From positions 1-12,531 of the forward strand of contig JAAYNU010000076.1 of the NCBI GenBank assembly GCA_012520695.1: a stretch of DNA of 12,531 bases. The letters run 5' to 3'. The position numbers and the translations under genes are program-made. The DNA comes from Erysipelothrix sp. GTDB lineage: Bacteria; Bacillota_I; Bacilli_A; Erysipelotrichales; Erysipelotrichaceae. Shown here one piece after another: positions 6,627 through 12,531 of the stretch. How positions within the stretch are numbered: position 1 is the first letter of the stretch; each line of letters starts with the position of its first letter. The notes under the pieces are model-generated. The model saw only the letters and a list, made by a program, of their open reading frames with translations. It did no database searches and was not told where the DNA came from.

Positions 6627-7184
6627 ATGAAAACTGATGACAAATTTTTAATTGTATTAAAAGATTTCATAATTCAACTCACAATTATGTTAATTGCGGC
6701 GATTCTTATTACGCAATTTATTTTTTATCCTGTTCGAGTTGATGGTTCATCGATGTATCCCAGTCTTGAAGATCATGAAATTGGTTTTTCCAATATCTTG
6801 AGCTTGAAAATGGGCGGTGTAGAGCGGTTTGATGTAATCGTTGTTGCGCTCGAAAACCCGAATAAGAACATTGTTAAACGCGTAATTGGACTTCCAGGAG
6901 AAACCGTCGAAGTCAAAGACGAAGTTCTTTATATAAATGGAGTCGTTACCGAACAACCCTTTCTTGATACAGAATATGTTAATAATTACATCAGAGATAA
7001 TAAACACTTCACAATTGATATTCCCGCATTTGTAGTACCAGAAGGTACTTACTATGCTTTAGGTGATAATCGACCACGATCCAGCGATTCCAGAGATTAT
7101 GGTCCATTTGAGCACGGGCAAATTAAGAGTAAGTCAGTTTTTATCTTTTATCCACTCAATAAAATAAGAAATGTAGGTAATTAA
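6627..7184 (+). CDS. lepB: type I signal peptidase (S26 family)
   Basis: This enzyme cleaves signal peptides from exported proteins at the outer face of the membrane. The 185-residue product has one N-terminal transmembrane helix (about 14-33), as in the short Sip-type enzymes of Gram-positives. The catalytic Ser42 lies in VDGSSMYP, and the general-base Lys84 in NIVKRVIGLPGE. The conserved box YYALGDNRPRSSDSRDYGPF is near the C-terminus. AAAGGA (6611-6616) is 10 nt before the ATG. The gene directly follows the rplS terminator with no visible promoter between, so it is presumably expressed by read-through or from an unseen internal promoter. The downstream gene rbgA follows after 2 nt. A signal peptidase between rplS and rbgA is also known from other Firmicutes. 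Confidence 0.95.
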   Translation: MKTDDKFLIVLKDFIIQLTIMLIAAILITQFIFYPVRVDGSSMYPSLEDHEIGFSNILSLKMGGVERFDVIVVALENPNKNIVKRVIGLPGETVEVKDEVLYINGVVTEQPFLDTEYVNNYIRDNKHFTIDIPAFVVPEGTYYALGDNRPRSSDSRDYGPFEHGQIKSKSVFIFYPLNKIRNVGN

Positions 7185-7186
7185 TC

Positions 7187-8014
7187 ATGTCAAACGTACA
7201 CTGGTTCCCTGGCCACATGGCCAAAGCTATTCGTCTAATCGAGGAGCAAGTGAAAATTGTTGATTTTGTCATCGAATGCAGAGATGCACGCGCACCAAAA
7301 TCTACACGAAATCCAGCTTTAGAGAATTCCATCGGAAATAAACGCCGCTTGGTTGTACTCACAAAGAAGGATTTATGCGATTTAGAGAAAACAGAAAAAA
7401 TGATTTTAGAATTAGAAGCAGATGGCGCTGAAGTACTTCTTGTAGACACTTTAACCGAACCTGTTAAAAAACTTCTCATTGAGAAGTCTGAAATCATCCT
7501 AAAAGACAAACGAGAACGTGAAATTCGCCGAGGCATTCGTCCGCGCGCAGCACGTGCTTTAATTGTTGGTGTACCAAACGTGGGAAAATCCACAATCATC
7601 AATAAATTAACTTCACGAAAAGCCGCAATGGTAGAAGACAGACCTGGCGTTACTCAAGCGCTCAAGCTAATCAAATTAAACGATCAACTTGAAATCGTTG
7701 ATACACCAGGAGTTCTTTGGAAGAAGTTTGAATCAAAAGAAATGGGTATAATCTGCGCTATCATTGGATCTGTTAAAGAAACAGGCTATCCACTTGATCT
7801 TGTAACTGATTATGCACGAGACTTCTTAATTGAAAACAAACCCCAAACACTCAAACGAGTGTATGGACTTGAAAACTTCGATAATTTCTTTGAAGACCTT
7901 GGAAGAATCAAAACATTCTTAACAGCAGGGGATGAAATTGAAATTGCGAAAACACGCAAACACTTTCTATCCGATGTACAGCGCGGAGACTTAGGACGCA
8001 TTACATGGGACTGA
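7187..8014 (+). CDS. rbgA: ribosome biogenesis GTPase RbgA (YlqF)
   Basis: RbgA is a circularly permuted GTPase needed for late maturation of the 50S subunit in Firmicutes. The 275-residue product (B. subtilis 282) shows the permuted motif order: G4 TKKD at 59-62 comes before the P-loop GVPNVGKS (128-135), followed by G3 DTPG (172-175). The N-terminus begins with the family sequence HWFPGHMAKA (residues 4-13). The C-terminal helical domain follows. The start is 2 nt after lepB with a weak TAGGT ribosome binding site, and the end overlaps rnhB by 10 nt. Position after rplS and before rnhB matches Bacillus gene order, apart from the inserted lepB. Confidence 0.95.
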   Translation: MSNVHWFPGHMAKAIRLIEEQVKIVDFVIECRDARAPKSTRNPALENSIGNKRRLVVLTKKDLCDLEKTEKMILELEADGAEVLLVDTLTEPVKKLLIEKSEIILKDKREREIRRGIRPRAARALIVGVPNVGKSTIINKLTSRKAAMVEDRPGVTQALKLIKLNDQLEIVDTPGVLWKKFESKEMGIICAIIGSVKETGYPLDLVTDYARDFLIENKPQTLKRVYGLENFDNFFEDLGRIKTFLTAGDEIEIAKTRKHFLSDVQRGDLGRITWD

Positions 8015-8598
8015 TAGAAGAGTTTGAAGAAACTTATTGGGAACACGGACACTTAGTCATCGGCATTGATGAAGCAGGTCGCGGACCCATGGCAGGTCCT
8101 TTGGTCGTATCTGGAGTTGTTTTTCCTATTGGATATAACGATGAAAGAATTAACGATTCAAAGAAACTCAGTGCTAAGAAACGCGATGAACTCGTATCCA
8201 TTATTATGACTGAAGCACTATGGACACAAACCATTATCGTGGACGTAGAAATAATTGATACAAAAAACATCTACAAGGCAACTCAAGACGCGATGAGAGA
8301 TATTGCGAATGAAGCAAGGGTAAATCATGTCTTAACCGATGCGATGCCCTTAGTTGATTGCATTCACCCCCACACATCCATTGTGAAAGGTGACCAAGGA
8401 TCCATCAGTATTGCTGCCGCAAGTATTCTTGCGAAAACACGACGCGATGAGATCATGCTTGAAATCGATGAAGAGTTCCCCCAATACGGTTTTAAAAACC
8501 ATAAAGGATACGGAACGAAGAAACACAAAGAATCGATCTTAGAGTTTGGTCGATGCATCCATCATCGCAACAGTTTCAAATTTAAGGATGAGTCCTAG
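8005..8598 (+). CDS. rnhB: ribonuclease HII
   Basis: RNase HII cuts RNA in RNA-DNA hybrids and initiates removal of single ribonucleotides from DNA. The 197-residue product has the signature GIDEAGRGPMAGP with catalytic Asp22 and Glu23. The other two metal ligands are Asp112 (LTDAMP) and Asp130 (KGDQGS), by comparison with E. coli Asp108 and Asp126. SIAAASILAKTRRDEIM follows as expected. It is a compact form, similar in length to E. coli RnhB, without the N-terminal extension of the B. subtilis enzyme (about 255). The ATG at 8005 lies inside rbgA, with AGGA 8 nt upstream, so the two are probably translationally coupled. The stop codon overlaps an AGGAGT motif discussed in the rnhB-dprA junction entry. 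Confidence 0.96.
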   Translation: MGLIEEFEETYWEHGHLVIGIDEAGRGPMAGPLVVSGVVFPIGYNDERINDSKKLSAKKRDELVSIIMTEALWTQTIIVDVEIIDTKNIYKATQDAMRDIANEARVNHVLTDAMPLVDCIHPHTSIVKGDQGSISIAAASILAKTRRDEIMLEIDEEFPQYGFKNHKGYGTKKHKESILEFGRCIHHRNSFKFKDES

Positions 8599-8636
8599 GA
8601 GTTATCTTTTTCTTTGCTTACTTACTCCTAAGGAGT
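8596..8636 (+). promoter_or_regulatory. rnhB-dprA junction with competing hairpins over the dprA ribosome binding site
   Basis: TAGGAGT occurs at the rnhB stop codon (8596-8602), and AAGGAGT is the dprA ribosome binding site (8630-8636). Between them, ACTCCTA (8624-8630) is complementary to both. It can form a 7-bp stem with the upstream copy (21-nt loop) or a 5-bp stem with the downstream copy (3-nt loop). The two folds exclude each other. No promoter or terminator is seen in this 44-nt gap. The pairing is visible; any regulatory effect is inference. Confidence 0.35.
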
Positions 8637-8642
8637 TGAATT

Positions 8643-9344
8643 ATGCGAAACTATTTAATTAATCTATCTATTTATTGTAATGGCGATTATCGAAAGATGG
8701 AGATGATGTTGAGTAAACTCATGTCAGTTCCGAAATATAAAGTATGTACCAATGCGATCACAATTATGGATAAAGACTATCCTATAAGACTATTAGATTT
8801 GGAATCACCACCCTTAGTCCTTTACTATAGAGGTGATACATCGCTGCTTAACTTACCAAGTGCAGGCGTAATTGGAAGCAGAAAACCCAGTGCATACGCG
8901 GTGAGAATGACTGAAAAACTTGTAAGAAAAATAAGTAAGGGACTTGTGATTGTTTCCGGTTTGGCTTATGGTATTGATAGTGTTGCCCATAAAGCGGCCT
9001 TAAATGAGAAGACAATCGCAGTCTTAGGCTGTGGCATTGATGTGTATTATCCCAAAGCTCACCAATCCCTACAAGATAAAATTCATTGCATCATCAGTGA
9101 GTATCCAAACGGACGCGAACCCAGGAAACATCATTTCCCAATGCGAAACAGAATTATATCAGCGCTATCAGATTCTTTATACATCATGGCAGCTGAAATT
9201 CGAAGCGGAACAATTACTACGGTTGATGAAGCAGTAAAGATCAATCGAGACATAATATGCCTACCTCATAATATCGATGAAAGAGCGGGAGCAGGATGCA
9301 ACCACTTAATTGGCGATGGGGCGAGTGTATTGACAAACATTTAA
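8643..9344 (+). CDS. dprA: DNA-processing protein DprA/Smf, short form
   Basis: DprA binds single-stranded DNA taken up in transformation and loads RecA on it; it is widespread even where competence is unproven. The 233-residue product is essentially the Rossmann-like core. YPIRLLDLESPPLVLYYRG precedes the GSRKPS loop (78-83), then SGLAYGIDSVAHKAAL, then FPMRNRIIS (165-173), and the GAGCNHLIGDGA end. It lacks the C-terminal winged-helix (DML1-like) domain of longer DprAs, and the N-terminal part is short (about 60 residues). Two usually strong motifs are altered: SGSLIT reads SGTIT, and the PG after the last strands reads LPHN. The ribosome binding site AAGGAGT ends 6 nt before the ATG. The rnhB-dprA-topA order matches Bacillus without sucC and sucD. 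A divergent but intact DprA is the best reading. Confidence 0.9.
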   Translation: MRNYLINLSIYCNGDYRKMEMMLSKLMSVPKYKVCTNAITIMDKDYPIRLLDLESPPLVLYYRGDTSLLNLPSAGVIGSRKPSAYAVRMTEKLVRKISKGLVIVSGLAYGIDSVAHKAALNEKTIAVLGCGIDVYYPKAHQSLQDKIHCIISEYPNGREPRKHHFPMRNRIISALSDSLYIMAAEIRSGTITTVDEAVKINRDIICLPHNIDERAGAGCNHLIGDGASVLTNI

Positions 9345-9364
9345 AAAATACGCAAAATATAAAC

Positions 9365-9370
9365 AAGGAG
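9365..9370 (+). promoter_or_regulatory. topA ribosome binding site, fixes the start at 9379
   Basis: AAGGAG ends 8 nt before the ATG at 9379. An in-frame GTG at 9370 overlaps the last base of this motif and so cannot use it, and would only add three residues to the conserved [12 protein letters not shown] start. Confidence 0.85.
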
Positions 9371-9378
9371 TGAAGTAC

Positions 9379-11409
9379 ATGAAAAATCTAGTAATCGTTG
9401 AGTCACCTTCAAAATCAAAAACAATTGAAAAATATTTAGGTGATGGATTTGAAGTAGTATCATCCAAAGGCCATATCCGTGATCTTGCGACACGCGGTAA
9501 AGATGGACTTGGAGTTGATTTTGAAGATGAATTCAAACCAACATATAAAATAAGTAAAGAAAAGAAAGACGTTGTAAAGGAACTCAAAGCAAAAGCCAAA
9601 AAAGCTGATATTGTTTACCTCGCAACTGACCCCGACCGCGAAGGAGAAGCCATCTCATGGCACTTGGCGGATGAATTAGGACTTGAAATAGAACAAGACA
9701 ACCGCGTTATCTTTAACGAAATCACAAAAGATGCGGTTTTAAAAGCGTTCGAAGCACCACGCTCAATCGATATGAAAATGGTTAAATCCCAAGAAACACG
9801 CCGTATCTTAGACCGTATCATTGGATTTAAACTTTCTAAGTTACTGCAATCTAAAATTAAAAGTAAATCAGCGGGGCGCGTACAATCCGTAGCGTTAAAA
9901 CTTATTGTTGATCGTGAAAAAGAAATCGATGCATTTATTCCAGAAGAATACTGGTCAGTACTTGCCTTGTTTGAAAACGAAGGCAATGTGATTGAAACAA
10001 GTGCTGAACGATATAAAGGTAAGAAACTTGTTATGAGCAATGCGGAAGAAGCACAAACAGTCTTCGATGCAGTTCAAGGACCTTTTGATATCAGTAAGCT
10101 TGAAAAGAAAAAACGTAAACGAGAATCAAAATTACCGTTTATCACATCAACCCTCCAACAAGAAGCATCAACTCGACTTGGCTTTGCGGCTAAGAAGACC
10201 ATGCGCGTTGCCCAAAAACTCTATGAAGGAGTTCAAATGGGTTCAGAAACAGAAGGGTTAATCTCATATATGAGAACGGACTCCACACGACTATCCGATA
10301 GTTTTGTGGCGGATGCGAAAGCATACATCCTTGAAAACCATGGTAAGAAATACATGGGTAAATACCGAGCGGGTAAGAAAACAGAAAATACACAAGACGC
10401 CCATGAGGCCATACGACCAACTAGTATTGATCGTACACCCGATTCAATTAAGTCATACCTAACACCTGATGAGTACAAACTCTACAGATTCATCTATTTC
10501 AGAACTATGGCGTCATTAATGGCACCTTCTGAATTCGACGCTGTATCCGTTGTATTCTCACAAAATGGTTACGACTTCAATGGATCAGGTTCAACACTCA
10601 CATTCGATGGTTACTTGAAAGTCTATGACTACGAAAAAACAAGTGACAAGATTATTGGAACAATTGACGAGAAGAAACAGTATAAAGCTGAGAAGATCGA
10701 ACAAAACCAACACTTTACACAACCACCAGCACGCTTTACAGAAGCACGCTTAATTAAGGAACTGGAAGAGTTGGGTATTGGACGACCAAGTACATACTCA
10801 ATGATCCTCGATACAATCGTATATCGAGCCTATTCAACATTCGGTGCCGTTTCAGAAACCTCTAAAACAAAGGTCTTTAAACCAACCGAACAAGGTGTTC
10901 TCACTAACGATGCGCTTCAAGAGCACTTTTCAAGCATCATTAACGTAAACTATACTGCAGAGATGGAAGAAGAACTCGACCGCATTGCCATGGGAACAGA
11001 AGATAACGTTGAAGCACTGCAACGCTTTGTGGACAAATTCTATCCGCTCTTAGCTGAAGCAGATGAAACAATGGTAAAAATCGAAGACGAAAAAGTCGGA
11101 GAAAAATGCCCGGACTGTGGCGAAGAACTTGTGTATCGAAATGGCCGTTACGGTCGCTTTATCGCATGTTCAGGATTCCCAAAATGCAAATACAATAGAG
11201 CACTCGAAGAAAATAAACGACCTGAACCAGTACAAACGGGAGAAATGTGCCCAGAATGCGGTTCACCACTCGTGAAACGAATGAGCCGATATAAAACGGA
11301 GTTTGTGGCATGTTCCGCATTCCCGAAATGTCGATACATTCAACCTAACGATAATTTTAAGAAAAAAAATAAAAAGGAAGAAACAGAAAATGAAGAAAGC
11401 GCAAGTTAG
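9379..11409 (+). CDS. topA: DNA topoisomerase I (type IA)
   Basis: Topoisomerase I relaxes negative supercoils behind transcription complexes through a transient tyrosine-DNA link. The 676-residue product (B. subtilis 691) opens with the TOPRIM domain: [13 protein letters not shown] carries the conserved Glu, and [13 protein letters not shown] the DxDxE metal site. The active-site Tyr297 lies in [14 protein letters not shown]. The GIGRPSTY motif is present in the later core. The C-terminus has two zinc ribbons: CPDCG (first Cys 577) to CSGFPKC, and CPECG (first Cys 624) to CSAFPKC. A lysine-rich tail follows (KKKNKKEE). E. coli TopA has more C-terminal domains. The last 20 nt overlap trmFO. 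Confidence 0.97.
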   Translation: MKNLVIVESPSKSKTIEKYLGDGFEVVSSKGHIRDLATRGKDGLGVDFEDEFKPTYKISKEKKDVVKELKAKAKKADIVYLATDPDREGEAISWHLADELGLEIEQDNRVIFNEITKDAVLKAFEAPRSIDMKMVKSQETRRILDRIIGFKLSKLLQSKIKSKSAGRVQSVALKLIVDREKEIDAFIPEEYWSVLALFENEGNVIETSAERYKGKKLVMSNAEEAQTVFDAVQGPFDISKLEKKKRKRESKLPFITSTLQQEASTRLGFAAKKTMRVAQKLYEGVQMGSETEGLISYMRTDSTRLSDSFVADAKAYILENHGKKYMGKYRAGKKTENTQDAHEAIRPTSIDRTPDSIKSYLTPDEYKLYRFIYFRTMASLMAPSEFDAVSVVFSQNGYDFNGSGSTLTFDGYLKVYDYEKTSDKIIGTIDEKKQYKAEKIEQNQHFTQPPARFTEARLIKELEELGIGRPSTYSMILDTIVYRAYSTFGAVSETSKTKVFKPTEQGVLTNDALQEHFSSIINVNYTAEMEEELDRIAMGTEDNVEALQRFVDKFYPLLAEADETMVKIEDEKVGEKCPDCGEELVYRNGRYGRFIACSGFPKCKYNRALEENKRPEPVQTGEMCPECGSPLVKRMSRYKTEFVACSAFPKCRYIQPNDNFKKKNKKEETENEESAS

Positions 11410-12531
11410 AGTAGTAGGGGCAGGACTTGCCGGAAGTGAAGCAGCATATCAACTCGCAAAGCGAGGCTATGTTGTTGAGTTAGTAGAAATGAGACCGGTT
11501 AAAATGACACCGGCTCACGTAAGTGAAGGCTTTGCGGAACTGGTATGTTCAAACTCATTCAGATCCGATGATTTAAAAAACGCAGTTGGTCTTCTTAAAG
11601 AAGAGATGCGTATTTTAGACAGTATTATCATTCGTAATGGCGACAAAAACCGAATTCCAGCAGGTTCCGCACTAGCGGTTGACCGCGTTGGTTTCTCAGA
11701 TCAAGTATCTGCAGAAATTAAATCAATGGATAATATTATCATCCGTAATGAAGAAATGACTGAACTTGATGATTTACCAACTATCATCGCAACAGGTCCA
11801 CTTACATCCGATGCTTTCTCAAAACACTTAATGGGATTACTCGGACAAGAGGAACTGTACTTTTATGATGCGATTGCGCCAATTGTATCGGTCGATGGGA
11901 TTAACTTTGACATCGCATATCGTAAATCACGTTATGATAAAGGGAATGGCGATGATTATATCAACTGTCCAATGGATCGCGATCAATATGAAGCGTTCCA
12001 TAGAGCAGTTCTTGAATCAGAACAAGCACCGATGCGAGAATTTGAAGACATTAAAGTATTCGAAGGCTGCATGCCGGTTGAAGAAATGGCAGTTCGTGGA
12101 CCTAAAACATTATTGTTTGGCCCAATGAAGCCAGTAGGTCTTGAGAAGCCTGATGGCACACGCCCACACGCTGTGGTTCAATTAAGACAAGATGATGCTG
12201 CCGGAAGCTTATACAACCTGGTAGGCTTTCAAACGCGCTTAAAATGGGGTGACCAAAAGAAGGTTATCCAAATGATTCCAGGACTTGAGAATGTTGAGAT
12301 AGTTCGCTACGGTGTAATGCATCGAAACACATTCATCAAATCACCGTTAGTACTAAACAAACATTTCCAAGCGAAAGAAACACCGCATGTATTCTTTGCG
12401 GGACAGATTTCTGGAGTTGAAGGGTATGTTGAATCCGCAGGCAGTGGTTTAGTCGCTGCATTAAACATGTTTAATGCAGCGACTAAACCACTGCCTGCGG
12501 ATTCAACATACCCTTCAACTCCAGAAATCTG
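11390..12531 (+). CDS. trmFO: tRNA m5U54 methyltransferase TrmFO, 3' end lost in a terminal palindrome
   Basis: TrmFO (Gid) uses FAD and methylene-tetrahydrofolate to methylate U54 in the T loop of tRNA. The ATG at 11390 lies in the end of topA, with AAGGAAG (11374-11380) 9 nt upstream. The product starts with a dinucleotide-binding fold ([12 protein letters not shown], about 9-20). Cys53 in ELVCSNSF and Cys227 in EGCMP match the two known functional cysteines of the B. subtilis enzyme (Cys53, Cys226). The match continues through [15 protein letters not shown] and [19 protein letters not shown] to about residue 377. From 12468 onward the bases are the exact reverse complement of the preceding coding sequence, so the residues after ALN are not TrmFO-like. 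About 58 authentic C-terminal residues are missing (family length about 435). The frame stays open to the edge only by chance. The gene itself was probably intact in the organism. Confidence 0.93.
   Translation, partial: MKKAQVRVVGAGLAGSEAAYQLAKRGYVVELVEMRPVKMTPAHVSEGFAELVCSNSFRSDDLKNAVGLLKEEMRILDSIIIRNGDKNRIPAGSALAVDRVGFSDQVSAEIKSMDNIIIRNEEMTELDDLPTIIATGPLTSDAFSKHLMGLLGQEELYFYDAIAPIVSVDGINFDIAYRKSRYDKGNGDDYINCPMDRDQYEAFHRAVLESEQAPMREFEDIKVFEGCMPVEEMAVRGPKTLLFGPMKPVGLEKPDGTRPHAVVQLRQDDAAGSLYNLVGFQTRLKWGDQKKVIQMIPGLENVEIVRYGVMHRNTFIKSPLVLNKHFQAKETPHVFFAGQISGVEGYVESAGSGLVAALNMFNAATKPLPADSTYPSTPEI
12404..12531. repeat. perfect 128-bp palindrome at the right edge, probable fold-back artifact
   Basis: Bases 12404-12467 and 12468-12531 are exact reverse complements with no spacer; I compared all 64 positions. 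The centre is ACATGT (12465-12470). The left arm is authentic trmFO coding sequence, and the right arm is its mirror, which ends with the window. A spacerless palindrome this long is usually unstable in bacteria and here would destroy a conserved gene. A contig-end fold-back from sequencing or assembly is the simplest reading. Confidence 0.9.

Noticed and set aside
8614-8631. Five-codon leader peptide (TTG start) whose stop overlaps the dprA ribosome binding site
   Set aside because: It is too short to test by sequence, has a weak start codon and 11-nt spacing, and random short frames of this kind are common.
9370-9378. GTG 9370 as topA start
   Set aside because: It overlaps the ribosome binding site itself and adds only three unconserved residues before the conserved start.
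11865-12128. 87-codon plus-strand frame inside trmFO
   Set aside because: It is an out-of-frame shadow of trmFO, whose own frame is open across the region and carries the family cysteines.
12404-12531. Covalently closed hairpin telomere of a linear replicon
   Set aside because: The fold-back interrupts a conserved housekeeping gene. No telomere resolvase, terminal repeats or subtelomeric genes are visible, and an assembly cause explains the length.

Overview
The window looks like chromosomal DNA of a low-GC Gram-positive bacterium (Firmicutes). Evidence: an EzrA homologue next to a NifS-type cysteine desulfurase and a rhodanese-less ThiI, a run of rplS / signal peptidase I / rbgA / rnhB / dprA / topA / trmFO in Bacillus-like order, strong AGGAGG-type ribosome binding sites, and leader RNAs of the Firmicutes type in front of rpsD and rplS. 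The order, with some usual Bacillus neighbours missing, would fit Erysipelotrichia (for example an Erysipelothrix relative). That placement is an impression, not a computed result.

Layout. 1-387 (minus): 5' part of rpsD (ribosomal protein S4), running off the left edge. 388-744: divergent intergenic region holding the rpsD promoter and a structured leader, then the ezrA promoter. 745-6101 (plus): ezrA, cysteine desulfurase, thiI and ffh, packed with 20-nt overlaps or a 9-nt gap, apparently one operon. 6102-6230: a new promoter and an L19-type leader. 6231-6578: rplS, followed by a clear intrinsic terminator. 6627-9344: lepB, rbgA, rnhB and dprA, tightly packed. 9379-11409: topA. 11390 to the edge: trmFO, overlapping topA by 20 nt.

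How the genes relate. They are core housekeeping functions: translation (S4, L19, 50S assembly GTPase RbgA), tRNA modification (cysteine desulfurase plus ThiI for 4-thiouridine, TrmFO for m5U54), protein targeting and export (Ffh, signal peptidase I), cell division (EzrA) and DNA maintenance (RNase HII, DprA, topoisomerase I). In B. subtilis the rpsD-ezrA-nifZ-thiI cluster and the ffh-rplS-rbgA-rnhB-dprA-topA-trmFO cluster are far apart. Here they are joined at thiI/ffh, and rpsP, rimM and trmD are absent between ffh and rplS.

The most anomalous signal is at the right edge. The last 128 bases are a perfect palindrome (64-bp arms, no spacer) that folds the trmFO coding sequence back on itself. 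It is most simply an assembly or library fold-back artifact at a contig end. I found no CRISPR array, transposon, phage, toxin-antitoxin or defence genes, no tRNA or rRNA, and nothing that I would call a new biological system. The points of interest are regulatory RNA candidates, operon architecture and the terminal palindrome.
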